Positions 17,878 to 25,923 are shown, counted from the first letter of the stretch. The stretch: DNA of 64,000 nucleotides from CAVXFL01 sp963761015 (GCA_963761015.1 CAVXFL010000019.1:1-64000); one strand, 5' to 3'. Numbers and translations: made by a program. Notes: generated from the sequence alone by a model not told the origin.

Positions 17878-18574
17878 CTTCGGCCTCGTTCTTCTCGATG
17901 ATCCAGGCGCCCGGGCGGCCGCCGCGGGCATGCAGAAGCTCGACCCGCCAACGCGGCGGGCCGGGTTCCGGCGGATTTGCGATCGGCTCGGCCTGGCTTG
18001 GTTCGGGGCGCAAGCACCAGCGCGTGGCGGCGGCGTTGCCCTCGGGCTTGGAAGCCTGCTTGCCTCCATGGGGCCAGCGGCGCAGCACCAACCCAGTGAC
18101 GCCGTGCATGCCACAGGCAAGCCGCAGCCGGCGAGCGGCCAAGCGATCGAGCCGTGCGACCTCGCCGACCACCGCGGCGGCCCCGCCCTCGCGCAGCGCG
18201 GCTTCCATCGCCTTCAGCGTCTCGGTGTTCCCCGTGGTCTGCACCATCACCAGTCGGGTGGGATCGAGCCCATAAGCCGGCAGGCCGGGCGGATAGAGAT
18301 CGCAAATCGGGGCGATCCAGAGAATGGCACGCTGCTTGTCAGGCAGACCCGCCAGCAGGCTGGCGGCGAAGGCGGCGGCAAGGGCACCGGTTTCGGCGTC
18401 CAGCCCGTCGGTGCCGATTTCATGCAATTGCCCCAGGGGCAGGCCGCCATTCGGAAGATGTGCCGCGACGCCAGGATCGCCGAACGGCGCCGTCGCGGAG
18501 GAAGCCGGCTGCAGCGCTGCCACGCGGGCGCGCAGACTGATCAGTAGGTCAGGGGACGAGTTGGAGAGAGCCAT
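17789..18574 (-). CDS. imuA: ImuA, RecA-like mutasome protein
   Basis: This 261-residue protein has ImuA/SulA-like architecture: LHEIGTDGLDAETGALAAAF (RecA-type core start), AILWIAPICDLYPPGLPAYG, VMVQTTGNTETLKAMEAAL and GLVLRRWPHGG, then a long Pro-rich C-terminal part. ImuA acts with ImuB and DnaE2 in SOS mutagenesis. It is the first gene of the minus-strand cassette and overlaps imuB. Upstream are three tandem 17-bp repeats and a perfect LexA box, so DNA-damage control is strongly suggested. No good ribosome-binding site is visible because the repeats reach almost to the ATG. Confidence 0.85.
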   Translation of the reverse strand: MALSNSSPDLLISLRARVAALQPASSATAPFGDPGVAAHLPNGGLPLGQLHEIGTDGLDAETGALAAAFAASLLAGLPDKQRAILWIAPICDLYPPGLPAYGLDPTRLVMVQTTGNTETLKAMEAALREGGAAAVVGEVARLDRLAARRLRLACGMHGVTGLVLRRWPHGGKQASKPEGNAAATRWCLRPEPSQAEPIANPPEPGPPRWRVELLHARGGRPGAWIIEKNEAEDAATTHPLRVVATLADHPTPASAKLRAAR

Positions 18575-18576
18575 CG

Positions 18577-18627
18577 CGAACCTATACTCTGGGCGAACCT
18601 ACACTCTGGGCGAACCTACACTCTGGT
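18577..18627. repeat. Three tandem 17-bp repeats in the imuA leader
   Basis: The unit CGAACCTAYACTCTGGG is present three times head to tail at 18577-18593, 18594-18610 and 18611-18627; copy 1 differs by T for C and the last base of copy 3 is T. The array begins two bases upstream of the imuA ATG and lies between the start codon and the LexA box. Each copy carries a GAAC half-site, but at 17-bp spacing, not the 11-bp period of a LexA box. Confidence 0.9.
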
Positions 18628-18635
18628 TCGCTCTA

Positions 18636-18650
18636 GTTCGCTATTTGTTC
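18636..18650. promoter_or_regulatory. LexA box (GTTC-N7-GTTC) of the imuA cassette
   Basis: GTTCGCTATTTGTTC is a perfect match to the alphaproteobacterial LexA operator. It lies 62-76 bases upstream of the imuA ATG, with a further GTTC half-site at 18626-18629. imuA-imuB-dnaE2 cassettes are known LexA targets, so SOS induction is the expected regulation. Confidence 0.8.
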
Positions 18651-18701
18651 CTCAAACTCTTCGACACGAGTCAACCACCCGAGTCGCGATCCGCAAGCCG
18701 C

Positions 18702-19442
18702 TCAACCCTGCTCGGGCAAGAGCCCCAGAGCGCCCAGAAACACCAGGGCGGCAGGTACGATGTCGCCATCGAGCCCACCGATGCGCGCGCTCAAGGCCGC
18801 GAAGGGCACCACCTCGACATCCTGATATTCGTCATTGCCGCCGCGGGAATGTGCCGCCACCACGGCCGCCGCACTCAGGGGCGTCCGCAACAGAAATCCC
18901 AGGTCGAGCACGTGGCTTCCAGGATGCTCCACCAAAGAGAACGGGCGCAACTCGGTAACGTCGTCAGGCTGAAGCCCGAGTTCCTCGTCCAATTCCCGGA
19001 ACAACTGACCTTGCAGGTCGAGCGTTCCGTCGGGCCGCAGCGCGCCGGCATCCACGCTGCCGGCCGGCGGCAATTGCCACATCGAGGCCTGATAAACCGC
19101 TCCGGCCGGGCGGCGCCCCAATACTACGCCCGTTGCGCAACACAGTGTTCCACATACCGCGAGTGAGCGGACCCGAAGCGCGTCGTGCAATTCCGGTCGC
19201 TCTATCTGCGCCACCACCCGCCGGAATTCGGTCATGTGACCGCTCAGCAGACCCGGCGTGATCTCGTCCACGCTGAACACACGGCCGTTGAACAGCCCGC
19301 CCCCGGTCCTTGCCTGCGCCACGTCCCAGAGCGCATCGATTTCCGCCTGTAGCGCCACCGAAAGCGACGGCGGCTGACGGATGATTTGCGCGCGCACATC
19401 CGCTTGGACCTCGTGGATCACCCAGTCCCGGGTAGGCGGCAT
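18702..19442 (-). CDS. Nudix-fold hydrolase-like protein with degenerate Nudix box
   Basis: This 246-residue protein carries a C-terminal Nudix-like domain: LFRELDEELGL matches the REUxEExGU half of the box, but the position expected to hold the first conserved Glu is Leu. The preceding region includes MWQLPPAGSVDAG, the usual strand before the box. The ATG at 19442 is two bases after the stop of the upstream FkbM gene, so the pair is an operon, and MPPTRDWVIHEVQADVRAQI is a good N-terminus. The substrate is unknown; the N-terminal 100 residues match nothing I recognise. Confidence 0.7.
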   Translation of the reverse strand: MPPTRDWVIHEVQADVRAQIIRQPPSLSVALQAEIDALWDVAQARTGGGLFNGRVFSVDEITPGLLSGHMTEFRRVVAQIERPELHDALRVRSLAVCGTLCCATGVVLGRRPAGAVYQASMWQLPPAGSVDAGALRPDGTLDLQGQLFRELDEELGLQPDDVTELRPFSLVEHPGSHVLDLGFLLRTPLSAAAVVAAHSRGGNDEYQDVEVVPFAALSARIGGLDGDIVPAALVFLGALGLLPEQG

Positions 19443-19444
19443 GC

Positions 19445-20707
19445 TCAGCCGAGCCGCGGATCGATCCAGCGCGCCCAGGCGTTCATATTGCGCGTCGCTC
19501 CCGGCGCCATTTCCGTTTCCAGAACTACTTCGTGTCGGCCGATCAGCAACGGAATGCGTTCCGACCACTCGGCTCCCGCACCCGCCAGCACGCGGCGGGC
19601 GCTATCCATCAGCAGAGCCCCATCCGATAAACGCGTAATCGTGACGTGGAAAATTACGTCATCCGCCGACTCTCCGGCATGCATGACCACCGCGATGAAA
19701 CGGTTCTGCCCCTCGCAATCCAGGGTAAAGGCCATCCCTGCCGGCGGTTCGCCGGGAGGGTTGGGATGCAACTGACAGCCGCGATCGTCGAACAGAAAAA
19801 ACCCCCACTGCTCCGCTGATACGTTGCGCAATTCCACGGGTGACAAGCCCGGCCCCGAATGGATCAGCGGGATCGTTGGCGGCCGGACGAGCGGTTGATC
19901 ATCCCGCCGGCGCCGATAGACATCCAGCTCGCTATGTCGTTCGTGTGTGAACAGCGAGGAATCGAAACAGGCCGCTACGGTTTCGGCGCTGTTCGGCACC
20001 ATGCGGTCGTGCGTTTCGATCGCCAGCACATCCAAGCTCCCGATCCAGTCTTCGGCCGGATTGGCGAACAGCCCAGCCTCGGCTCCTTCGATGTCGCACT
20101 TGACGAATTCGGCACGGTCCCACCCGCACATGCGCAGGATTTCCGCTACCGTGAAGCATCGGTACGCACCCTGGTCCTCTTCCGACGCGTCGGTCAGCTG
20201 ATAGCCCCAGTGTCCGCCATGTATGGTGGCAACTCGAAGGCGGCCGTTGTGGCTCCAGGCGGCCGCGTTCAAATGGGCGATGTTACGGTACGGCAGTGTG
20301 TTCAACAGCAGCAGCCGGAAGCTGGCCGGCACGGGCTCGACGCAGAGAATCCGCGCTTCCGGGAAGCGGTTCGCCAAGTAGACGGCCGCGTATCCCGCGT
20401 AGGCGCCCAAATCCAGAATGTGCGCGGGTGGCGGGTACTCGAGAGAAAAATCGAACTCTCGCTGCAGAAATATTTGCTCCAGGTTGCCGATGTCCGAAGC
20501 GCCGCAGCGAAACATCAGCGGGTGCGGCAACTCCGGCAGAGAAACGTCGCACAATCCCACATGCCGTCGCGCCAGGCTTCCGAGCTGCTGGAAATACACG
20601 GAGCGCAGGTTTTCATTGTCCGGCTCGCTTCGCATCGCGGCCTCGAGGGCGCGCTTGGCCGCAAGCTCGGGCTCGGCGCTGGCCCGGAACGGAAACACCG
20701 GCGACAT
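19445..20707 (-). CDS. FkbM-family SAM-dependent methyltransferase with extra C-terminal domain
   Basis: The protein has 420 residues. The methyltransferase core is at about 85-270: SAM-binding ILDLGAYAGYAAVYLANRFP, the acidic strand end ILCVEPVPAS, then FVKCDIEGAEAGLF, the hallmark FkbM motif, and LDVLAIETHD. A C-terminal segment of about 150 residues (from PPTIPLIHSG) is beta-rich and not part of a standard FkbM protein. The N-terminal part (AKRALEAAMRSEPDNENLRS) looks like a TPR-type helical pair. It likely methylates a sugar or small molecule in surface glycan or natural-product assembly; the substrate cannot be told. It is followed two bases later by the Nudix gene. Confidence 0.82.
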   Translation of the reverse strand: MSPVFPFRASAEPELAAKRALEAAMRSEPDNENLRSVYFQQLGSLARRHVGLCDVSLPELPHPLMFRCGASDIGNLEQIFLQREFDFSLEYPPPAHILDLGAYAGYAAVYLANRFPEARILCVEPVPASFRLLLLNTLPYRNIAHLNAAAWSHNGRLRVATIHGGHWGYQLTDASEEDQGAYRCFTVAEILRMCGWDRAEFVKCDIEGAEAGLFANPAEDWIGSLDVLAIETHDRMVPNSAETVAACFDSSLFTHERHSELDVYRRRRDDQPLVRPPTIPLIHSGPGLSPVELRNVSAEQWGFFLFDDRGCQLHPNPPGEPPAGMAFTLDCEGQNRFIAVVMHAGESADDVIFHVTITRLSDGALLMDSARRVLAGAGAEWSERIPLLIGRHEVVLETEMAPGATRNMNAWARWIDPRLG

Positions 20708-20716
20708 CTCGGGAAC

Positions 20717-21682
20717 CTAGCCGCGAGACGTGCCGCTGATCGCATCGACTTCGGCCAGTTCGTCGGTCGAAAGTCGCCAATCGCCCGCCGCCACGTTTTG
20801 CTCCAATTGCTCGGGGCGCGTCGCTCCGGCGATCACGCTGGCAACTTGGGGCCGCGCGAGCAGCCAGCTAAACGCAAGTTCCAGTAGCGAATGCCCACGC
20901 CGGCCGGCAAACGCGCGCAACTGTTCGGTCGTGTCCCAGTTCTGTTCGGTCAGGTATCGCGCGGATAAGTTCTGCAACGTGGCCATGCGCGTGTCCGCGG
21001 GCGGTGGCGTGTCGCGCTGATATTTTCCGGTGAGCAATCCGCTCGCCAGCGGAAAATAGGGTAGCAGCCCGAGGCCGTACACTTGCACGGCCGGCACGAG
21101 TTCCCGCTCGATGCCGCGCACCAGCAGCGAATACTCGTCCTGGCAGGACACGAACGCGTTGATTCCCAGGTGCCGCGCCGTCCATTCCGCTTCCACCACC
21201 TGCCAGGCCGGCAGGTTGGAGCAGCCGATGTAGCGGACCTTGCCCTGATGGATCAGGTCGTCGAGGGCCCGCAGCGTCTCCTCCATCGGCGTCAGCGGGT
21301 CCGGCTGGTGCAACTGGTAGAGATCGATCCAATCGGTGCGCAGGCGGCGCAGGCTGTCCTCCACGGCCTTCATGATGTAGCGGCGCGACCCGCCCTTCTG
21401 CGGGCCGGTCGCGGCCTGCTCGGGCGGATCCATCGACATGCCGAATTTCGTGGCCAGCACGATGTCCCGGCGGCGCTCGCCGAGCACCTGGCCGAGCATT
21501 GTCTCCGACCCGCCGCGGTTGCCGTAAATGTCGGCGGTGTCGAACAGCGTGATCCCGAGGTCCAGCGCCTTATGGACGACGCGCCGTGTAGCCTCGAGGT
21601 CGATGCGCATGCCAAAGTTGTTGCAGCCGAGCCCGATCGCGGACACGCGCAGGCCGGAGCGGCCCAGGTTTCGCAGCTCCAA
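20717..21682 (-). CDS. Aldo/keto reductase
   Basis: This 321-residue NADPH-dependent oxidoreductase has the aldo/keto reductase tetrad visible as D48 and Y53 (FDTADIYG), K79 (TKFG) and H125 (YQLHQPD). The N-terminus MELRNLGRSGLRVSAIGLGC and the cofactor-binding SVIAGATRPEQLEQN near the C-terminus are typical. The start is TTG at 21682, chosen because a strong AAAGGAGG lies five bases upstream. The gene precedes the FkbM gene by nine bases and follows a broken glutathionyl-hydroquinone reductase. The substrate is unknown. Confidence 0.88.
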   Translation of the reverse strand: MELRNLGRSGLRVSAIGLGCNNFGMRIDLEATRRVVHKALDLGITLFDTADIYGNRGGSETMLGQVLGERRRDIVLATKFGMSMDPPEQAATGPQKGGSRRYIMKAVEDSLRRLRTDWIDLYQLHQPDPLTPMEETLRALDDLIHQGKVRYIGCSNLPAWQVVEAEWTARHLGINAFVSCQDEYSLLVRGIERELVPAVQVYGLGLLPYFPLASGLLTGKYQRDTPPPADTRMATLQNLSARYLTEQNWDTTEQLRAFAGRRGHSLLELAFSWLLARPQVASVIAGATRPEQLEQNVAAGDWRLSTDELAEVDAISGTSRG

Positions 21683-21700
21683 GGTAGCCTCCTTTTTCCG

Positions 21701-21981
21701 TCAGGGCGATAATGGGCCGCGCCGGCTCGGCGCGTCGAGGTCGAACAGCGGACCGAGCGGCACGACGCAATGCGGATTGATGCCGGTGTGGCTCATATAA
21801 TAGTGCCGCTTGATGTGGGTGAAATCGACGGTCGTCCCGGTTCCGGGCGAAACGGGCCGTCGGCGGTGATCCCGTGGCGGAAATGGGATTGCGAGCGGAC
21901 GAAGCGCCCGCCGGTGTTCCGCGTCTCGTACCACTGGTCGTGCCAGACGCCCCGATCACCGGCCCATTGCGCGGTATTCAT
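21701..21981 (-). pseudogene. Glutathionyl-hydroquinone reductase, large internal deletion
   Basis: Both ends of a YqjG/EcM4-type protein survive but the middle is missing. The N-terminal end reads GVWHDQWYETRNTGGRFVRS and SHFRHGITADG; the C-terminal end reads TVDFTHIKRHYYMSHTGINP and VVPLGPLFDLDAP. The family is normally 310-330 residues, whereas only about 90 codons remain, and the two ends are in different frames. The active-site CPWAHR region is gone. The ATG at 21981 overlaps the stop of the DUF1194 gene (ATGA), so it was once co-translated. Confidence 0.8.
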
Positions 21982-22727
21982 TCCGTCCGCGCGGCTGCCG
22001 GAGCGGCGGAGGTTTGCAGCGAGGCGATTTCGCTCACCAGCTTGCGCGTCACCGCCTCGCCGAAGGTGCGGAAATCGTGCACCTCGAGGACGAAGGCGCC
22101 GGGGCCGCCCGCGACGTTGTTGCGGTACCATTTCGGCAATCCGCCCGGCGGCTGGACATGCGCGTAGGTCCAGGACATCGGATGCTCGTTGATGATGGCG
22201 AGGCCATTGATGGTGACGCCCGCCGCCACCGCCTCGTCGCGCGCCGCGGTGACGTCGCGGCCGGCGTTGTTGGTGCCGTCGCCGCACACGTCGATCACCC
22301 GCCGCGTCGCCTGAAGCCCGCTCTCGGCCAGGTTCTGCATCGCCCGATCGACCCCGGCGCTGATCGAGGTCCGTCCCCAGGCGGAGCGCGGCGCCGCCTT
22401 CAGCCGGGCGACGAAAGCCTTGGCCGAGGCTTCGTCGCGGATGAGGGTCCAGTCGATCACGGTCTGCACCTCGTTGTCGCCGGCGAACTCGACATAGCTC
22501 ACGGCGATCGTCCCGATCGGGCCGGCCTTGATGGCCGCGAGCACCTGCGGGTTGAGAAACGCGGCGCCGTAGCCTGCCTTCTCCAGCACGAACTCCCGGT
22601 CGTCGATGCTGCGCGACACGTCGTCCACCAGCACCAGCGCCACGTCCACGGAAACCGGGGCGGCGGCGCGGGCGGCGAGCAGCGGAAGCGCGAGCGAGGC
22701 GGCGAGCAGCAGGCCGGAGCGGCGCAT
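21978..22727 (-). CDS. DUF1194 secreted von Willebrand factor A-like protein
   Basis: This 249-residue protein has a cleavable signal peptide (MRRSGLLLAASLALPLLAARA) and a DUF1194 domain of vWA fold. The metal-site-like DDVSRSID follows VALVLV near residue 35, then SYVEFAGDNEVQTVIDWTLI, GRTSISAGVDRAM, DVCGDGTNNAGRD and INGLAIIN. It probably acts in the periplasm; no enzymatic role is known. It overlaps the start of the deleted glutathionyl-hydroquinone reductase by an ATGA. DUF1194 proteins are typical of Alphaproteobacteria. Confidence 0.85.
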   Translation of the reverse strand: MRRSGLLLAASLALPLLAARAAAPVSVDVALVLVDDVSRSIDDREFVLEKAGYGAAFLNPQVLAAIKAGPIGTIAVSYVEFAGDNEVQTVIDWTLIRDEASAKAFVARLKAAPRSAWGRTSISAGVDRAMQNLAESGLQATRRVIDVCGDGTNNAGRDVTAARDEAVAAGVTINGLAIINEHPMSWTYAHVQPPGGLPKWYRNNVAGGPGAFVLEVHDFRTFGEAVTRKLVSEIASLQTSAAPAAARTE

Positions 22728-22818
22728 GGGCTGGGTCCCTTATGGTTGGCGGGACTATGTTGGTCCGACCGATCGGCGTCAAAATAAAATCGCCGCCGCG
22801 CGTCCGCGCCTGGCCGAG

Positions 22819-23481
22819 CTACTGGCTCGCCCAGATGATGCGGTGCATCCAGGTCACCGCGCTCAGCTCGAACGTATGGTCGGGGTGGCTCGGGTTCAGG
22901 CTCTTCAGTTCGATCCGCCGGGCCGAACGGCGGGCCAGTTGCTTGGCCATGACCTGACCGGCCGTGGTGCGCACCACGACGCGGTCGCCGCGTCGGATCG
23001 TAGTCGCCGGCGAGACGATGATCAGGTCGCCGTCGCGGAACACCGGGCTCATGGAATCGCCGCTGATCTCCAACGCGTAGGCGTTGGGGTCGCCGATATC
23101 CGGCAGGCTCACCTCGTCCCAGCCGCCGCCGACCGGGTAGCCGCCATCATCGAAGAACCCGTTGCTGCCGGCCTGCGTGAGGCCGATCAGGGGAACGATG
23201 CGCCGCCCGGGCGGGCGGGAGCCGCCCGCGAGGGCCGAGCGCTGCATGGCGCGGGCGCCGTTCACGAGCGCGGTGAAGTCTTCCAGCTTGGCGCCGGTGG
23301 CGCCGAGCACCTTGGCCAGCGTCTCCATGCTCGGCCAGCGCGCGCGTCCGTCCGGCATGCGCCGCTTGGAAAGGTTGAACGCCGTCGGATCGAGGCCGGC
23401 GCGTCGCGCCAGGCCGGATGCCGAAAGCCCGTGTTCCGCCGCCAGGGTATCGATGGCGCGCCAGATATCGTCGTGCCTCAT
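22819..23481 (-). CDS. XRE/S24 (LexA-like) self-cleaving repressor
   Basis: This 220-residue protein has an N-terminal helix-turn-helix (LSASGLARRAGLDPTAFNLS) and a C-terminal S24 peptidase domain with the Ser-Lys dyad S143 in GDSMSP and K180 in VMAKQL. Members are cI-like regulators that can cleave themselves in the presence of RecA filaments. It is transcribed away from the small gene at 23710, and the shared 230-bp region carries a LexA box on the other gene's side. It is not LexA itself, whose DNA-binding domain is a winged helix. Confidence 0.85.
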   Translation of the reverse strand: MRHDDIWRAIDTLAAEHGLSASGLARRAGLDPTAFNLSKRRMPDGRARWPSMETLAKVLGATGAKLEDFTALVNGARAMQRSALAGGSRPPGRRIVPLIGLTQAGSNGFFDDGGYPVGGGWDEVSLPDIGDPNAYALEISGDSMSPVFRDGDLIIVSPATTIRRGDRVVVRTTAGQVMAKQLARRSARRIELKSLNPSHPDHTFELSAVTWMHRIIWASQ

Positions 23482-23662
23482 GTGCGCGGGCCGCCCGCCT
23501 TATGTTTCAATTGTGGTGACAGGACCCTCAACTCGCCGAAAATGCGCAACTCAGCGCACCACGCGAGTTTGCCTAGGAATGGTTGCCGAGGCAATCTGGG
23601 AAAAAAATCCCTTGAACGCGAAAAACAGGGTTGCGCGCCCGACCCGATCCGTGATCTGGTTT

Positions 23663-23677
23663 GTTCACGTTGTGTTC
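23663..23677 (+). promoter_or_regulatory. LexA box (GTTC-N7-GTTC) before the gene at 23710
   Basis: GTTCACGTTGTGTTC matches the alphaproteobacterial LexA operator perfectly and ends 32 bases upstream of the ATG at 23710. A ribosome-binding site (AGGGAGAA, 23693-23700) follows. The gene is therefore predicted to be SOS-induced. The site also lies 182 bases upstream of the divergent S24 repressor. Confidence 0.75.
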
Positions 23678-23709
23678 ACTATTTTCTACCGTAGGGAGAA
23701 AACGTCGTC

Positions 23710-24114
23710 ATGCGGTATGCCCCTGGTTCCGCCGCCCGCCTCGCCAGCCCGAACGCCCCGCTGATTGCCATGCGGCCCTATCAGTGCGAGCGCGCGCAGC
23801 CGTTCCGCAGCGCCGAGGAGGCGTGGCTCTGGACCATGGCGGCCCTGGTGGCGCGGCGCGAGGGCGCCCGCTATGTCGCGAACGCCGGCCGGGTGACGCG
23901 GCCGTGCGAGCCGGACGACGTGGTGAAGTGCCTGGACACGCTGTATCGGCGGCGGCGGATCGATCTGACGCACGCGCGCATCCTGCGAATCTGGGGCGAG
24001 CGCCAGTCCGCGCCGAACCCGGCCTATGCCTCGGAGCGGTGCGATTGGCGGCTGTGGCGCGAGGCGCTGGAGCGGCTGGAATGGCTGCTGCGGGTGAAGG
24101 GGATCGTCGGCTGA
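23710..24114 (+). CDS. Uncharacterised small protein, predicted SOS-regulated
   Basis: This 134-residue protein has no motif I can name. Its recognisable core is QPFRSAEEAWLWTMAALVAR, RPCEPDDVVKCLDTLYRRRR, ARILRIWGER and LWREALERLEWLLRVKGIVG: helical, Trp- and Arg-rich, with an Arg-rich region that could contact nucleic acid. Similar short genes are common in Acetobacteraceae-like genomes, often near S24 repressors. A perfect LexA box and a good ribosome-binding site lie upstream, so expression after DNA damage is likely. The first 20 residues are weakly conserved, and ATG 23770 (MRPYQCERAQPFRSAEEAW) is another possible start. Confidence 0.75.
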   Translation: MRYAPGSAARLASPNAPLIAMRPYQCERAQPFRSAEEAWLWTMAALVARREGARYVANAGRVTRPCEPDDVVKCLDTLYRRRRIDLTHARILRIWGERQSAPNPAYASERCDWRLWREALERLEWLLRVKGIVG

Positions 24115-24346
24115 TTGGTGCGGCGATGCGTGCGTTTCTAACGGGCGCTCTGTTGCGGGAGCGGACTTGGTGGAAGCCCACTTCGGAGTGCCCGATTGCG
24201 CATTTCTTCTGCCATTCCTCGAAGCGGCAATCCGTAAGCGCTATCGCAGTCGGCGTGCCGCTCCTGCCGCGACCGGCACGCGCGGCAAATGCCGACTTGT
24301 CGAGGCGCGCTTCAAGCAACGCGAACAGCGTCCATCCGAGTTTTCC

Positions 24347-24580
24347 CTAATCTTTGCAGCCCGGTATCCAACTCCAGTCGGCATACCAGCAGCCGTGCCG
24401 CCCGATAAAACGCTCCTTGCTGCCCGAGGGCGTCGGTAGCCTCGGGCGCGGCACGTCATTGCAAACCGTGACCTTGATCTGGCAGCCGGTGCCGTAACGG
24501 TTGCAATTGGCCAGTGCCCGACGGGTCGCCACGTTCTCGTCGACGTCTCCGTCCCAGCCGTAGGAAGCGCGTCGGCGTAG
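24347..24580 (-). pseudogene. Fragment of a small Cys-rich secreted protein (DUF4189-like)
   Basis: A minus-strand frame reads ASYGWDGDVDENVATRRALA, then NCNRYGTGCQIKVTVCNDVP and HGCWYADWSWIPGCKD before a stop. The ALANC...GCQIKVTVCN pattern resembles the repeat of DUF4189-type exported proteins. No signal peptide or good start lies in frame upstream, so the 5' part seems lost or shifted. The rest of the 613-bp interval 24118-24730 holds no convincing gene; a short hairpin (CTAGCC/GGCTAG) is at 24679-24694. Confidence 0.4.
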
Positions 24581-24730
24581 GGCTGCGGTTGCAACGGGAC
24601 ACGGGGATTGTGCCGTCGGAGCGCGGCCCTGGACTAATGCAGCTTTGGGAACTAGCCCGGTAGGAGGCGGCCACCGGCCTAGCCACTAGGCTAGACTCGC
24701 CGACGGTAGTCATGGTTCCATTTCGCCAAA

Positions 24731-25231
24731 ATGGTATCCGTGGTTCTCTATTCCACCAATCCCTGGTTTGCGGTTGATGTGGCCATCAGGTATAGGAATG
24801 GCACCTTTTTTGCTTGGGTGTGCGAGCACTTTGACGCCCGACGTGCGCCGCCAGGATCGGCTGCGGCTATGATCGCGCCGAGTTCCAATCCGTGCCGCAT
24901 CTATCGTGACCTGCTAGAGGATTGCCGTAACGAGGACGGTCACAGCGCTCTGATAAAGGGATACCGCAAGACCTTTGCTAGATTGGCGAAGGAATGGGTT
25001 TCTGACGGCTCGCTAACCAAGGACCATCATGATGAGATCATCGCCAGCATACGTGGGAGGACGTGGGCGATCTGGCGGCCCGTGCTCTATGTCCTCCCGC
25101 GAGAGCCAATTGAACGATATCGGCGGCTTCACTCGGTGCCACGCTCAAGCCGAACTGCTCACGGGCCCGAGCTTTGCGTCAGCGACTTGCGTCGGGACGA
25201 ATTCGATATTATTGAGCTTGCAATCCAATGA
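24731..25231 (+). CDS. Uncharacterised protein, first gene of a coupled accessory pair
   Basis: This 166-residue protein begins MVSVVLYSTNPWFAVDVAIR. I recall the layout YSTN...YVWC...PPSSNPxxIYRDL...WRPxLYVIPR...DLxxDEFDIIE from uncharacterised proteins; here it appears as YSTNPWF, FAWVCEHF, APSSNPCRIYRDLLEDC, WRPVLYVLPR and DLRRDEFDIIEL. No catalytic motif is evident. Its stop overlaps the next ATG (ATGA). Codon use and GC look lower than the surrounding core genes, and both sides are relics, so recent acquisition is likely. A defence or toxin-antitoxin role is possible but not shown. Confidence 0.65.
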   Translation: MVSVVLYSTNPWFAVDVAIRYRNGTFFAWVCEHFDARRAPPGSAAAMIAPSSNPCRIYRDLLEDCRNEDGHSALIKGYRKTFARLAKEWVSDGSLTKDHHDEIIASIRGRTWAIWRPVLYVLPREPIERYRRLHSVPRSSRTAHGPELCVSDLRRDEFDIIELAIQ

Positions 25232-25674
25232 TTGAACTTTTGAGTTCGTTGGACGACCGAACGGCGTTGGGGGTATTGGCCCGCGCCGCTCTTGCATTGG
25301 ACGAACCGGGCAATCCTGCCGCGAACGCCGTTCTGCAAGACGAGCTGGAGTTGAGACGTCAACTCCTTAGGATCGCTCGGGAGCGAGCGGCTTTGTCACC
25401 GCACGACGAAAGCCAAGCCGCACGAGAGAAAATAGGTGAGTTCCTCGACAAGGAAGCAGACTCTCTAATGGGCCCATCCGACACCCAGGCGGCCCTTCTG
25501 CGGCTTTCGATGAGCGGCAATCTGCCGTCCGACATGTACGAGATTGAGGTTAACCCAGGACTTCGGGGGTGGATATCCGATTTTGAGCTAGAGCGAGAAC
25601 TAATCACCGCTACTATCCGTCGCCCTGACAACCAGCAGCACTTTGGTCCATCTTCTAGTGTCCTGCCTCGCTAA
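25228..25674 (+). CDS. Uncharacterised helical protein, second gene of the accessory pair
   Basis: This 148-residue protein, MIELLSSLDDRTALGVLARA..., is predicted mostly helical (ANAVLQDELELRRQLLRIAR, DESQAAREKIGEFLDKEAD), with a C-terminal mixed part LPSDMYEIEVNPGLRGWISD. I recognise no domain. It starts inside the stop codon of the preceding gene, so the two are co-translated and probably work together. The C-terminus may be altered, since an IS630 relic begins 37 bases later. Confidence 0.55.
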   Translation: MIELLSSLDDRTALGVLARAALALDEPGNPAANAVLQDELELRRQLLRIARERAALSPHDESQAAREKIGEFLDKEADSLMGPSDTQAALLRLSMSGNLPSDMYEIEVNPGLRGWISDFELERELITATIRRPDNQQHFGPSSSVLPR

Positions 25675-25711
25675 TGCCGACTAAGAATTCGGCGAAGCGA
25701 TTCGCGAGGCA

Positions 25712-25911
25712 TGATGGATCAGATTAGGCAGCTTACGGCGGAGTCCGAGGTCGTGGCGGAGCTGCGTCGGCGGTCCCGCGCCAGCCATCAGCATGCGCGA
25801 TCGGGACCGCGCGGCGATCATCCTGCTGCGGCTTGAAGGCTCGGCGTGGAGGCCGTCGCGGCATGGCTGAACACCACGCCGAAGCGGGTTTCGCTGTGGT
25901 CGCGAGCGGCA
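25712..25911 (+). pseudogene. IS630 transposase, N-terminal scrap
   Basis: The plus strand encodes VVAELRRRSRAS, then in a shifted frame ISMRDRDRAAIILLRLEG and VEAVAAWLNTTPKRVSLWSR, the N-terminal helix-turn-helix of an IS630 transposase. Two frame changes occur within 200 bp and the catalytic part is absent. It does not match the N-termini of the three IS630 copies at 8.8-13 kb. Confidence 0.7.
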
Positions 25912-25923
25912 TGATTTTTTTGG

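Noticed and set aside
23556..23592. TTGCC/AGGCAA inverted repeats as the S24 operator
   Set aside because: Only 6-bp arms with uneven spacing; insufficient to claim a binding site.
24167..24439. 90-residue plus-strand reading frame in the gap after 24114
   Set aside because: Arg-rich composition without motifs, antisense to a DUF4189-like relic.
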